DNA of 64,000 bases, taken from positions 172,374 through 236,373 of the forward strand of contig JAIQFE010000003.1 of NCBI GenBank assembly GCA_020073445.1, in the 5' to 3' direction. The position numbers were made by a program, and so were the translations under genes. The DNA comes from Terriglobia bacterium. Its GTDB lineage: Bacteria; Acidobacteriota; Terriglobia; Bryobacterales; Bryobacteraceae. Below are positions 25,636 through 36,250 of this stretch, one piece after another (the first letter of the stretch is position 1; each line of letters opens with the position of its first letter). The notes below the pieces were generated by a model. It did not search any database. It saw nothing but the letters and a program-made list of their open reading frames with translations, and had not been told where the DNA came from.

Positions 25636-26274
25636 CTACGGTTTGGGAACGCGGGCGAATGCCCGGAACAGGCCTAGCGCCAGAATACCGGCTCCGCAGA
25701 GCAGTAAAGAGGCCGGCTCCGGCGTTTCCGAATAGCTGGAATCGTAGAAGCCCTCGACCAGGAGTTCGAAGGACTGGCCGGCTCCTCCTCCCGGGTTCAA
25801 CTCATTGATCGGTATCACCAGGTGGGAGTGCGGTGTAACGATGATCTGGAAAAAGCTTGGGGAGCCGAAGGGTTGGCTATCCCCCGGATCGCCGAGATAG
25901 TTCGTGCTGAGTCCAAAACTCGGACTGACGTTAACGGGATTGAAGGAGTTCAGGTAACCGGCCATGAACAGGCTGGCCGTTGGATCGTCCAGGCCAATTT
26001 GAATGTATGGCGTGTCCCCCGTGTCCAGAATGTCGAAGAGTTCAAAAGCCCGCGCTGTAGGGGCACCGGTAACGCCCGGAAAAGCCTTGACAACGCCCCA
26101 AACGCTCGATATTCCGTCGCGAGAAATGCGGCCAAACTGCGTACCCGTCGACGAGAACGTAACCGAACCGCTATCGTAGATTATGTTGGCGGATGCGGTT
26201 GTCCCGCCCAAAAGGGCCGCCGACAAAGCGATCCTCATTATTGGCAGATGAAGCTTAACGGACCCTGGCAGCAT
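25636..26274 (-). CDS. PEP-CTERM sorting-domain exported protein
   Basis: 212 residues. The ATG at 26274 has AGAGG just upstream and leads a signal peptide (IALSAALLGGTTASA). The C-terminus is a PEP-CTERM signal: TPEPASLLLCGAGILALGLF followed by basic residues, recognised by an exosortase in bacteria that make exopolysaccharide. The body is a beta-rich, Gly/Ser/Thr-rich unknown domain. It lies just upstream of the S8 peptidase gene on the same strand (59 bp), possibly co-transcribed. No exosortase gene is in the window. Confidence 0.75.
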   Translation of the reverse strand: MLPGSVKLHLPIMRIALSAALLGGTTASANIIYDSGSVTFSSTGTQFGRISRDGISSVWGVVKAFPGVTGAPTARAFELFDILDTGDTPYIQIGLDDPTASLFMAGYLNSFNPVNVSPSFGLSTNYLGDPGDSQPFGSPSFFQIIVTPHSHLVIPINELNPGGGAGQSFELLVEGFYDSSYSETPEPASLLLCGAGILALGLFRAFARVPKP

Positions 26275-26435
26275 CACACCTCTTATAACCTTTAGATACA
26301 AGCTTTAGAAAGCCTGTGGCGGTTTCAGGATACGAAGTATACGCTTGATGCGGTAGAAGAGCAAGACCTAGAAGATAAGTTCCAGTACTACGAAGGATTT
26401 CCGGTGGGTAAAATCGCGATAATTTAGAAAGAACC

Positions 26436-26813
26436 GTGCATTCCGACCTTCTCCTGGAACATTTCCGGAATCCCCGCAATGCCGGCCAGCTTCCGCCGCC
26501 CGCGATCACCGTGGACGTAACCAATCCGGCCTGCGGAGACTTGCTGCGCCTGTCGGCGCTCTTTCAAGAGGGCAAGGTTGTGGAGGCGCGTTTCCAGGTG
26601 CGCGGCTGCACGGCGTCCATCGCGGCGGGCTCGGCGCTTTCCGAGTGGATGATCGGTAAAACGCGCGCAGAATTGCTAGCGCTGACGGCAGAAATCATCG
26701 ATCAAGCGTTAGGCGGACTGGAGCCCGCCTCCAAGCACGCCGCGGTTTTGTGTGTCGACGGCTCCAAAGCCATAGCAGCTCAATTGTCAACCCCCCAAGG
26801 TGCAGTATCCTGA
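26436..26813 (+). CDS. Iron-sulfur cluster assembly scaffold protein, IscU/SufU/NifU-like
   Basis: 125 residues from a GTG start. The scaffold ligands are present: Cys33 and Asp35 in NPACGD, Cys58 in VRGCTASIAAGS, and His101/Cys106 in ASKHAAVLCVD. Proteins of this fold assemble a 2Fe-2S or 4Fe-4S cluster for transfer to apoproteins. No cysteine desulfurase is next to it; an iron-dependent alcohol dehydrogenase follows 7 bp later, so its promoter must lie in this gene's 3' end. Confidence 0.8.
   Translation: MHSDLLLEHFRNPRNAGQLPPPAITVDVTNPACGDLLRLSALFQEGKVVEARFQVRGCTASIAAGSALSEWMIGKTRAELLALTAEIIDQALGGLEPASKHAAVLCVDGSKAIAAQLSTPQGAVS
26784..26811 (+). promoter_or_regulatory. Possible promoter for the Fe-alcohol dehydrogenase gene
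   Basis: TTGTCA (26784-26789), a 16-bp spacer and TATCCT (26806-26811) end 9 bases before the GTG at 26821, predicting a nearly leaderless message. The string TATCCTGAACTCT recurs before the symporter start at 56036-56048. Confidence 0.4.
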
Positions 26814-26820
26814 ACTCTAA

Positions 26821-27927
26821 GTGACCCCCTTCGACTTTCGGCCCCGTACGCGGGTGGTGTTCGGCGCAGGCGAGTTCGCGCGGTTAGGCGAAGTTGCGCG
26901 GGAATTGGGCGGCACCCGCTGCCTCCTGGTGGCTGATCCCGGCATTGTGAACGCCGGTTATGCCCCCGAAGCCATGCGTTCGCTCAAGGCCCGGCGCATG
27001 ACCGTGCACGGTTTCCACGAATTTCAGGCGAATCCCACGTCGGCCATGGCGGAAGCCGGCGGGGCTTATGCCTCGCCGCTCGGTATAGATCTGATCGTGG
27101 CTGTGGGCGGCGGAAGCTCGCTCGATTGCGCCAAGGCGATTAACTTTCTCCTGAGCAATGGCGGCAGGATGCGCGACTACTGGGGTTACGGCAAAGCCTC
27201 GCGCCCCATGCTGCCGATGATCGCGGTGCCCACCACGGCCGGTACGGGAAGCGAAGCGCAGACGTCCGCCACGCTGGTCGATTCGGAAACCGGCGCACGT
27301 ATGTCGTGCGGCGACGGAAAGGGATCGTATCGCGTCGCGATTCTGGATCCGAAGTTGACCGCTACCCAGCCCGCGGCCCTAGCCGCTGGGACGGGATATG
27401 ACGCGCTGTCGCATGCTCTCGAGACACTGGTGACCACGCGCCAGACCGCGCTCTCGGAATGCTTCTCGCGATCGGCCTGGAGACTGATCTCTTCCGCGTT
27501 CGAGCGCATGGTTCGGAATCCCGCGGATCTGGAGGCACGCGGGGCGATGCTCCTGGGCGCACACTTCGGCGGTCTGGCGATCGAAAACTCGAATCTGGGC
27601 GCTGCACACGCCTGCGCTTATCCTCTCACCGACGAGTTCGGCGTGGCCCATGGAGCGGCCGTCGCGGCGGTTCTGGCTCAGGTAGTCGAATGGAATAGCG
27701 ACGTGGCCCGCGGGCGCTATAGCGAGCTGTTTCCGGGCGATCTGCCGTCCCGCCTTCGGGAACTGGCGGAAATGGCCGGGCTGCCGGCCACTCTGCGGGA
27801 TGCGGGAATTCCCGAAGAAGCGCTCCCGCGCCTGGCGGAAGAAGCGGCCAAGCAGTGGACCGGCAAGTTCAACCCGCAGCACTTCGATGCCGCAGCGGCG
27901 CTCGAAATATACCAGGCGGCGTACTAA
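26821..27927 (+). CDS. Iron-containing alcohol dehydrogenase (group III)
   Basis: 368 residues from a GTG start. The NAD(P)-binding GGGSSLDCAKAI and the strand VPTTAGTGSEA are typical, as are the four metal ligands: Asp194 and His198 (GTGYDALSHALE), His263 (AAHACAYPL) and His277 (FGVAHGAA). The family uses Fe(II) or Zn(II) to interconvert alcohols and aldehydes. It is probably cytoplasmic; the substrate cannot be inferred. It follows the Fe-S scaffold gene by 7 bp. Confidence 0.9.
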   Translation: MTPFDFRPRTRVVFGAGEFARLGEVARELGGTRCLLVADPGIVNAGYAPEAMRSLKARRMTVHGFHEFQANPTSAMAEAGGAYASPLGIDLIVAVGGGSSLDCAKAINFLLSNGGRMRDYWGYGKASRPMLPMIAVPTTAGTGSEAQTSATLVDSETGARMSCGDGKGSYRVAILDPKLTATQPAALAAGTGYDALSHALETLVTTRQTALSECFSRSAWRLISSAFERMVRNPADLEARGAMLLGAHFGGLAIENSNLGAAHACAYPLTDEFGVAHGAAVAAVLAQVVEWNSDVARGRYSELFPGDLPSRLRELAEMAGLPATLRDAGIPEEALPRLAEEAAKQWTGKFNPQHFDAAAALEIYQAAY

Positions 27928-27975
27928 GGCCTATCCGGGCAACTTCTACAGAATCTCCGCGAGACTTGCGATCAT

Positions 27976-28596
27976 ATGGGGGACGTGAGTTTTAGCGACC
28001 GTTTTGATCTGCTCGATCTGCTCCGCGACGGCGACATCCAGACGTTTCGTGCCCGTGAACGGGCCACAGGCCGCGACGTGGAAGTGCACTTGTCCGCCTC
28101 GCCCCAGCTGCTCGCGAATATTGCGTCTGAGACGATCATCGATCGCGGCAGCCATGACGGAAGGCTCTACGCAGTCACTACTCCTCTGGATTTGGACTCA
28201 GTTGGCGCATGGCGAATCAAGCCGGCCGAGAAAGCAGCGCCGGGCGACTTTACTCGCATGTTCGAATTGCGGCAGGCGCCCGAACCGATTGCGACTCCGG
28301 CCGTGAGGGCAGTCCAGACGCCGGCCGCGGCGTCCCCGGCGGGCGAATTCACCCGGGTGTTCCAGAAACCGGTAGCGGCTCCGGCGGCGAAGCCCGCTAG
28401 CTCCACAGCACCTGGGGGGCAGGGCGAGTTTACCAGGATGTTCCAGCAGCCCGTACCCACGCCGCCCACGCCTGAGTCCCAAGTATTAGCGCCCGCAAGC
28501 GCGTCGAAGGGCCGCGTTCCCGTGGGACTTATCGTAACCGTCATCGTGGTTATTGCCGCGATCGCCGTGTTCGCATTGGTGAGAAGGCTATACTGA
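27976..28596 (+). CDS. C-tail-anchored protein with three GEFTRMF-like repeats
   Basis: 206 residues. A short N-terminal domain (VSFSDRFDLLDLLRDGDIQTFRARE) resembles the start of a Ser/Thr-kinase-like or FHA-like module. It is followed by a Pro/Ala-rich linker holding three copies of a short peptide: GDFTRMFEL near 95, GEFTRVFQKP near 123 and GEFTRMFQQP near 152. The C-terminus is one transmembrane segment (VGLIVTVIVVIAAIAVFALV) with a tiny basic tail. Repeats of this peptide occur in other acidobacterial proteins, as far as I recall, with unknown meaning. Eight bases separate it from the GT4 gene. Confidence 0.6.
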   Translation: MGDVSFSDRFDLLDLLRDGDIQTFRARERATGRDVEVHLSASPQLLANIASETIIDRGSHDGRLYAVTTPLDLDSVGAWRIKPAEKAAPGDFTRMFELRQAPEPIATPAVRAVQTPAAASPAGEFTRVFQKPVAAPAAKPASSTAPGGQGEFTRMFQQPVPTPPTPESQVLAPASASKGRVPVGLIVTVIVVIAAIAVFALVRRLY

Positions 28597-28603
28597 GACT
28601 TTG

Positions 28604-29749
28604 ATGCGAATTTCAGTTGACGCGCACGCGATCGGCTGTCGCCAGACCGGAAACGAAGTTTATATCCGCAACCTCCTGAAGGAGTTCGCCCGCCTGGATA
28701 AGGGCAGTGAACTGATTGCCTATATCTCCAAGGAGGGCGCCAAAGCGGATCTGCCTCGCCGGATCCGGACGCGGCGTGTTTCTCAGAATCCTTACAAGCG
28801 TTTGGGTCTGGACCTGCCCCGGCATCTTGGGCACGATCGTCCGGATCTGCTGCACGTGCAGTATACGGGTCCTTTGTTCAGCGCGGTTCCCTTGGTGGTC
28901 ACCGTGCACGATGTGAGCTTTCTGGAGTATCCGGAGTACTTCACCCGGTTCCGTTCGCTCCAGCTTCGGCTGACGGTGCGCCAAACGGTGCAGCGTGCGG
29001 CCCGCGTGCTCACGCCCAGCGAATATTCCCGTCGAGCGATTTTGAAGCACTATCGCATACCCGAAGAGAAGGTAGTGGTAGTGCCGAACGCCGTCGCCGG
29101 CCAGTTCCGGCCTGTCGAGCGGGAAACGGCGCGGGCGGCGATCCAGCGGAAATTCGGCATCGAGCGGCCGTTCGTGTTGACCGTCGGGGATCTGCAGCCT
29201 CGCAAGAATCACGTCGGACTTCTGCATGCGTTTGAGGATGTGTTGCATGCGGAGCCGCGGTTGCCTCACGATCTGGTGTTCGTCGGCAAGGAAACCTGGT
29301 ACTCGCCCGAGCTGCATCGGGCGGTGAATCGGTCTCCCGTTCGCGACCGCGTGCACTTCGCGGGATTTGTGGAAGACGCCGACCTGGTGAAATTCTACGG
29401 CGCGTGCGAGATGTTCATGTTCCCCTCGTTTTACGAAGGCTTCGGGCTGCCCATCCTGGAAGCCATGGCATGCGGCCGGGCCGTGGCTTGCTCGCACGCG
29501 ACGGCGATGCCTGAGGTGGCGAACGCCGCCGGCATTCTGTTCGATCCCGGCTCGAAAGAAGAGATCGCGCGGGCCATGCTGGACATCCTGCTCGATGCGG
29601 AACTGCGCGCCCGTCTGGAACGGCTCGGGCTGCACCGCGCTGCTGGATTTAGTTGGGAGAAGTCGGCGGCTCAGACGCTTGAGGTGTATTACGATGTAGC
29701 AGGCCGGCGGCCCCGGCGCGCAGTCGCCCTCGCCGCGCGGGTGTCATGA
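28604..29749 (+). CDS. Glycosyltransferase family 4 (GT-B) protein
   Basis: 381 residues from the ATG at 28604 (a TTG directly before it is possible). N-terminal MRISVDAHAIGCRQTGNEVY binds the acceptor. The C-terminal nucleotide-sugar site has FPSFYEGFGLPILEAMACGRAV, with the EGFGLPILE motif of GT4, and VLTVGDLQPRKN starts the second Rossmann domain. It transfers a sugar from a nucleotide donor, probably in surface polysaccharide synthesis, as its operon continues with a second GT and a polysaccharide exporter. The stop overlaps the next start (ATGA, 29746-29749). Confidence 0.9.
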   Translation: MRISVDAHAIGCRQTGNEVYIRNLLKEFARLDKGSELIAYISKEGAKADLPRRIRTRRVSQNPYKRLGLDLPRHLGHDRPDLLHVQYTGPLFSAVPLVVTVHDVSFLEYPEYFTRFRSLQLRLTVRQTVQRAARVLTPSEYSRRAILKHYRIPEEKVVVVPNAVAGQFRPVERETARAAIQRKFGIERPFVLTVGDLQPRKNHVGLLHAFEDVLHAEPRLPHDLVFVGKETWYSPELHRAVNRSPVRDRVHFAGFVEDADLVKFYGACEMFMFPSFYEGFGLPILEAMACGRAVACSHATAMPEVANAAGILFDPGSKEEIARAMLDILLDAELRARLERLGLHRAAGFSWEKSAAQTLEVYYDVAGRRPRRAVALAARVS

Positions 29750-30432
29750 AGTACACGCTCCTCCTTGGTTTTGCATTTCTCGTTTCCGCCTCCGCAGAAA
29801 CCCTGCATTACAGCATCGAGTGGCCCAGCGGGCTGAGCCTGGGCGAGGCTACTCTTCGCTCGGACCGGACTGCCGGAGGGACCGAGTCCGCGCCGGGTTG
29901 GGAATTTGAGCTGAACCTGGACGCCAGCGTGCCTGGATTCGCCATCCGCGATCATTACACCTCCACGGCCAATCCTGACTTTTGTTCCTGGACCCTGGAT
30001 AAGAAAGTCGCGCGCGGCACTCGCACCAGCGAAGAGCGTGTTATTTTCGATCCGAACAAAACGGTCGCCACGCGCGAAACCGTTCGCGGCACTCAAATCG
30101 CGGGAAGCAGCCAGCTGCCTGTCCCAACGTGCGCACGCGACGCGCTGACACTGCTCCAGTTCGTTCGAAGGGAACTGCAACAGGGACGCCTGCCTTCCGC
30201 ACAGCCGGCGATCCTGGGCGCGTCGTATCAGGTGCGCCTGGAGTACCTGGGGACTGCGGCCGTTCGCCTGGGGAACCAGCAGATGGATGCAGACCGGTTC
30301 CGGACTTCGATCAAAGGCCCTGCGTCGGAGTTCACCCTGGAGTCGTTCTTCGCGCGCGACGCCGCCCGCACGCCCGTCATGATCAAGATCCCTTTGTCGA
30401 TCGCGACGTTTACCGTAGAATTGATTCCCTGA
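29746..30432 (+). CDS. Exported DUF3108-like protein
   Basis: 228 residues with a signal peptide (LLLGFAFLVSASA). The run LHYSIEWPSGLSLGEATLRS followed by later CSWTLDKKVARGTRTSEERV and ARDALTLLQFVRR is typical of DUF3108, a beta-rich periplasmic or outer-membrane-associated fold with no known activity. It is coupled by ATGA overlap to the GT4 gene and lies 3 bp before the next glycosyltransferase. Confidence 0.6.
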   Translation: MKYTLLLGFAFLVSASAETLHYSIEWPSGLSLGEATLRSDRTAGGTESAPGWEFELNLDASVPGFAIRDHYTSTANPDFCSWTLDKKVARGTRTSEERVIFDPNKTVATRETVRGTQIAGSSQLPVPTCARDALTLLQFVRRELQQGRLPSAQPAILGASYQVRLEYLGTAAVRLGNQQMDADRFRTSIKGPASEFTLESFFARDAARTPVMIKIPLSIATFTVELIP

Positions 30433-30435
30433 AAC

Positions 30436-32389
<1,954 letters not shown>

Positions 32390-32397
<8 letters not shown>

Positions 32398-33538
32398 CAT
32401 CGAAATCTTGGGGGCGGCGGCTGAGGGCGCCGCGATCCATCTTCGCTTCCGGCTGGATCAGCCTGGCGTGATCGGCTGGCAGCTCTACGATCCGTCCACG
32501 GGAGCGTACCTTCAAGAAGGCGAATGGTCCGAGATCGCGGGTCGGGACGCCGACTTGCGCATCCCTCTTCCGGCCGAGGAAGGCGCATACAGCGTCCAGA
32601 TCGCGCCGGTGAAGGACCGATCCCGGTTCATCGAAATCCAGGCGAACGTGGGGGCAGGGAAGCTTGTCGAGATCGGCACGCCGCGCATCCTGACCGCCTC
32701 ATCCGTGCGGCGCTCGCGCCTTCTGCGAGCCATTCCCAAGGCATTCCTGTTGCCCACGCGCAGCGTCTGGCGCAATCGCAAACTGATCGGCTCGATGGTC
32801 CGCCGCGACATCCTGTCGCGCTACCGGGGCAGCTTCGGCGGCACGCTGTGGACGTTCCTGAACCCGCTGCTGCTGATGGCGACCTACTTCTTCGTGTTCG
32901 GCGTCGTGCTGCGAACGCGTTTCGGGGCCGACACCAGCCGCACTGGGTTCGTTTTGTATTTTCTGGCGGGGATGCTGCCGTGGCTGGCGTTCTCGGAGGC
33001 CCTGGGCCGCGCGCCGTACGTGATTCTGGAATACCGGACCTTCGTCAAGAAAATCGTCTTTCCGCTGGAGACACTCCCGATAAATCTGGTCATCTCCGGA
33101 GCCGTCACCGAGGCGATCGGGCTCGTGGTTTTCGCAATAGGCCTCCTTGCTGTCCGTGGAGCGATTCCGGTTAGCGTCGTCTGGCTGCCGCTGCTGCTGA
33201 TTCCCCAGATCCTGTTCACCGCGGGATTAGCCTGGATCCTGGCGGCGACCGGCGTCTACGTCCGCGATCTCGGCCAGGTCACCGGCTACCTGCTGACCCT
33301 GTGGTTCTTCCTGACGCCGATCTGTTATCCCGAGTCGTCGCTTCCCGCGAGCGCGCTCCCGATACTGCGGTTCAATCCGCTGTTCGTGCTGGTGCGAGCG
33401 TATCGCGCGGTGTTTCTGGAGAATCAGGCGCCTTCGATGCGAAGCGTGCTCGGGTTGTGGATCGTTGGCGCGGCGGTCGCGGTTCTTGGATACGCCTGGT
33501 TCCACCGGCTCCGCAAGAGTTTCGCGGACGTGATCTAG
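32390..33538 (+). CDS. ABC-2 type polysaccharide export permease with extra N-terminal beta domain
   Basis: 382 residues from the ATG at 32390, overlapping the previous gene by 8 bp. About 125-380 is a six-segment permease of the Wzm/KpsM type: NRKLIGSMVRRDILSRYRGS, LLLMATYFFVFGVVLRTRFG and LWFFLTPICYPESSLP. About 1-90 is a soluble beta-rich domain (IHLRFRLDQPGVIGWQLYDP, IEIQANVG) not usual for the permease; it may bind glycan, as the C-terminal domain of Wzt does. No ABC ATPase gene lies in the window, so the partner is encoded elsewhere. Confidence 0.8.
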
Positions 33539-33556
33539 TGGTCCGCTCCATTACTG

Positions 33557-33605
33557 TCGCGGCTCTGTAGACAGCGTTTCCGAGCCGCGAGAGTCATTGA
33601 GCGGT
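33557..33605. repeat. Hairpin and one copy of a 28-nt dispersed intergenic repeat
   Basis: TCGCGGCTC (33557-33565) and GAGCCGCGA (33582-33590) form a 9-bp stem between the convergent permease and VWA genes. Bases 33578-33605 (beginning TTCCGAGCCGCGA) match 55989-56016 at 25 of 28 positions, so this is a dispersed noncoding repeat. Confidence 0.6.
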
Positions 33606-33612
33606 CAGTGCC

Positions 33613-34584
33613 CTAATTCGCAACCGCGTAATACCCCTTGCGAGCCTGGACCTTGTAATCCTTGTTCGCCATCTTGAAGTCGAGCTTCCGGTAGGTCCCG
33701 TCCTTCTTGGGATTCGTCGGCGAATACGCGATCGCGTACTGGCTGCGCATCTCCTCCTGAATCTGCTTAAAGATATCGTCCAGCGTATTCTTGCGATCCA
33801 CTTTGAACACCCGCCCGCCGGTTTCATCCGACATCTTCTTCAGCTCGGCCTCTCCGCCGCCTCCGCCGAATACGAAGCCTCCGCCATACGCGCCCGGATC
33901 GCTGTAGTCGATGCTGTAGACCACGGCGTCGGCCAGTTGAGCTTCGTGGATCGCCTGTTCCCGCGTCTTCTTGCTTCCCGTATCGACGCCGTCCGTGATC
34001 ACAACGATCACCTTGCGGCCCGCTTCACTCCGGAGGCGCTCATTCGCCGCGAGGTAGACAGCATCCCATAGAACCGTGCCCGCCTGATTCTGCTGCGTGG
34101 GAACCGGACCCGGGTGCAGCCCGCCCACGGGAACGTTCAAGCGCAACTGCTTCAGTCCCTCTTCTAGGAGCTTGGGGGAACTGGTCGAATCCTGGAGCAG
34201 CTCCGAATCCTTGCCGAAGCTGATGATGAACGCCAGGTCCTTGGGGCGGAGCACCGAACGGAAGAACGCGCTCGCGGCCCGGTGTTCGGTGTCGATCAGG
34301 CGCTCCTGGCTTCCACTGACGTCAACCAGCAGGCCGATGGTCAGCGGGAGATCGGTTTCCCGCGTGAAGTATTTGATCTCCTGCTCTTTCCCGTCCTCGA
34401 GCAGATGGAAGTCGCCTTTCTCCAGACCGCCGATCAGGGCGTTGTTCTTTCCGTGGACCGTGCACAGCACGTTGACCAGATCCACGTCCACCTTGATCGT
34501 GTCGTCCGGGGCTTTGTCCTGAGCGATGAGACTCAGCACCAACACCAGCGCCATCCCGGGTACACACAAATAGAGACGACTCAT
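33613..34584 (-). CDS. Exported VWA-domain protein (acidobacterial VWFA type)
   Basis: 323 residues from the ATG at 34584, with a signal peptide (LCVPGMALVLVLSLIAQ). After an N-terminal beta domain (DVDLVNVLCTVHGKNNALIGG, LLEDGKEQEIKYF) comes a von Willebrand A domain with a complete MIDAS DVSGS (Asp88, Ser90, Ser92), VVITDGVD, and a C-terminal SQYAIAYSP-KKDGTYRKLD section. The architecture is a large family in Acidobacteriota with unknown function. The left att site of the integrated element lies 5-17 bases upstream of this start codon, so its native promoter has been displaced. Confidence 0.8.
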   Translation of the reverse strand: MSRLYLCVPGMALVLVLSLIAQDKAPDDTIKVDVDLVNVLCTVHGKNNALIGGLEKGDFHLLEDGKEQEIKYFTRETDLPLTIGLLVDVSGSQERLIDTEHRAASAFFRSVLRPKDLAFIISFGKDSELLQDSTSSPKLLEEGLKQLRLNVPVGGLHPGPVPTQQNQAGTVLWDAVYLAANERLRSEAGRKVIVVITDGVDTGSKKTREQAIHEAQLADAVVYSIDYSDPGAYGGGFVFGGGGGEAELKKMSDETGGRVFKVDRKNTLDDIFKQIQEEMRSQYAIAYSPTNPKKDGTYRKLDFKMANKDYKVQARKGYYAVAN

Positions 34585-34588
34585 ACTT

Positions 34589-34601
34589 ATACTGTAAGAC
34601 T
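34589..34601 (+). repeat. attL core (13-bp direct repeat)
   Basis: ATACTGTAAGACT, identical to 44955-44967. It lies immediately upstream of the VWA start codon and next to the integrase gene. Confidence 0.75.
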
Positions 34602-34638
34602 TAAACATTCTTTATCCTAAACAACTTAATAATCCAGT

Positions 34639-34666
34639 GTACCGATTGCGGTACAAAATTTGGTAC
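34639..34666. promoter_or_regulatory. Overlapping GTAC-centred dyads upstream of the integrase
   Basis: GTACCG-ATTG-CGGTAC (34639-34654) is followed by GTACAAAATTTGGTAC (34651-34666, one mismatch as a dyad), placing GTAC at 12-bp steps directly before the integrase start at 34676. This is a candidate operator or integrase arm-binding site. Confidence 0.4.
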
Positions 34667-34675
34667 ATTGACTTC

Positions 34676-35857
34676 ATGGCCATCACCAGAACCCCTCTGA
34701 CATTGTATAGACGGCACAAGGATGATTGCGAGGTACACAAGACGAACCTCAAGCCCCGCGAGAAGCGCAACTACATGGCCTGCGGGTGCGCGTTGTGGAT
34801 CTTCGGAAGCACCGAGACTTCTTACCTGCCGCGTCAGAGCTTGGGCACATCCGATCTGGCTGTCGGTCAGGCGAAGTTCAAGACCTTGCTGCGCGGCGCG
34901 CAGGACCAGGTTGTCCACGGCCCCTCCATCACCGACTGTACCGCGCGCTACCTCGCCGCGCGCAAGAGCGAAGTTAGCGACCATACGCTCGGCGAATACC
35001 GAGTCATGCTTCAACGGCTTCAGGACTACTGCGCCACCCGCAACATCCAGTACATGCGCGAACTCACAATCGACCTGCTGGAGGACTTCAAGCTGGACGG
35101 CATGGGAGACATCGCGGACACGACTAAACGTGTCACGGTCGGAAAGCTGAAAACTTTCTTGAAAGACGCTCACCGTCGCGGGTGGATTCTGTTGCCGCTG
35201 CATATCACCCTCCTGTCGCATTTCGCCGAACACAATCAGAAGGAACCGTACCCCGATGCCGAGATCGAGCGAATCTTCGACGCCATCGAAAACTTGGAGC
35301 CGAGCGGGACTGGATACCGCGCGATTCCGGCGAGCTTTAGATTGCTCTTAGAGCTGATGCTTGAAACGGGATTGCGCGTATCCGACGCGATTCGTTTTGA
35401 TCCAAGGATTCTCAAGCATGACGTAGACTCCGGCATGTGGGTTTACTCGTTTGTGCAAACCAAGCGCAAGCGCAAGGAGCGACCGCGCATCATCGATGTC
35501 TACATCCCGAATGCGTTGAAGCTTGCTATAGACCGGTGCCAGTGGTTCTCATCGAAGTTGCCGTTCTGGAGAGATGGCTGGACCGGCTATAACCTGGGCC
35601 AGAGGATCTGGCAAATAATGCAGGCAATCGGCAAGAGCTGCAACGTGAGCGACTGCCGTCCGCACCGATTGCGCGATACGTTCGCTGTTCGCAAGTTGCT
35701 ACAGGGCGTAGCTATAGGTGACGTTTCACAGCTTCTTGGCCACGCCAGCGTCCAAACCACGGAGAAGGACTACGCGAAGTGGATTCCTGCCCGCAGCCGT
35801 CGTCTGGCCAAAGTTGTGGCTCAGTCTTTGGTAGACGCGGGCAGCGGCGCTCTCTGA
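34676..35857 (+). CDS. int: Tyrosine recombinase/integrase of the element
   Basis: 393 residues from the ATG at 34676. The catalytic residues are all visible: Arg234 in TGLRVSD, Lys near 263 in QTKRKRKERP, His330 and Arg333 in PHRLRDTFA, His356 in LLGHASVQ and the nucleophile Tyr366 in TEKDYAKW. Residues 85-185 form the core-binding (SAM-like) domain. The N-terminus has His and Cys residues (HKDDCEVH, MACGCAL) resembling a zinc-binding arm domain. It should integrate and excise the element at the 13-bp att core. Its 3' end overlaps an antisense HTH gene. Confidence 0.93.
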   Translation: MAITRTPLTLYRRHKDDCEVHKTNLKPREKRNYMACGCALWIFGSTETSYLPRQSLGTSDLAVGQAKFKTLLRGAQDQVVHGPSITDCTARYLAARKSEVSDHTLGEYRVMLQRLQDYCATRNIQYMRELTIDLLEDFKLDGMGDIADTTKRVTVGKLKTFLKDAHRRGWILLPLHITLLSHFAEHNQKEPYPDAEIERIFDAIENLEPSGTGYRAIPASFRLLLELMLETGLRVSDAIRFDPRILKHDVDSGMWVYSFVQTKRKRKERPRIIDVYIPNALKLAIDRCQWFSSKLPFWRDGWTGYNLGQRIWQIMQAIGKSCNVSDCRPHRLRDTFAVRKLLQGVAIGDVSQLLGHASVQTTEKDYAKWIPARSRRLAKVVAQSLVDAGSGAL

Positions 35858-36079
35858 CATTGAATACGTCGTGTACGTTCGCTTTCCGTTGCAGTTGGTC
35901 ACTCTAAGCACACCTTCTTGTTCGTTGGCGATTTGCCTGATGATCGTATTCCTAGAGTAGGCCCACAGGTTCGCCCAGTACTTGATTGAATGATGTTGGT
36001 CTTTTGAGATTGGGCGTGCTCCCCCTCGGCCTTCAATTGCGGCACTCTGAATCATGTTCGATTGCGGTTGTGTGGGCAA
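35726..36079 (-). CDS. Helix-turn-helix protein antisense to the integrase 3' end
   Basis: 117 residues. The region outside the integrase gene (residues about 1-73) reads like a DNA-binding domain: HHSIKYWANLWAYSRNTIIR, then EGVLRVTNCNGKRTYTTYSM and SESAAARVYQRL. It resembles small MerR/excisionase-like proteins I know from acidobacterial genomes. The C-terminal 44 residues lie opposite the integrase coding sequence, so they may be a run-on. As a convergent gene it could act as directionality factor or integrase-level regulator; this is inference. Confidence 0.5.
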   Translation of the reverse strand: MPTQPQSNMIQSAAIEGRGGARPISKDQHHSIKYWANLWAYSRNTIIRQIANEQEGVLRVTNCNGKRTYTTYSMSESAAARVYQRLSHNFGQTTAAGRNPLRVVLLRGLDAGVAKKL

Positions 36080-36250
36080 GGTTCTCCCCTTGTTTGTACT
36101 GCGGGGGACTTGCGGGCGGCGTTCACCAACGCCGTGGTTCCCGTGTACGTTTCTTCACGGCACGCGGTAAGGATTCTTTACTGGATTCCCTGCAATGTAT
36201 AGAACCTAAAGGAAAAATAAGCTAAAGTGTGCCAACCGAACCGTTTAGAC

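Noticed and set aside
36002..36225. Plus-strand frame opposite the antisense HTH gene
   Set aside because: It is the complement of the HTH frame and has no domain signal or ribosome-binding site.
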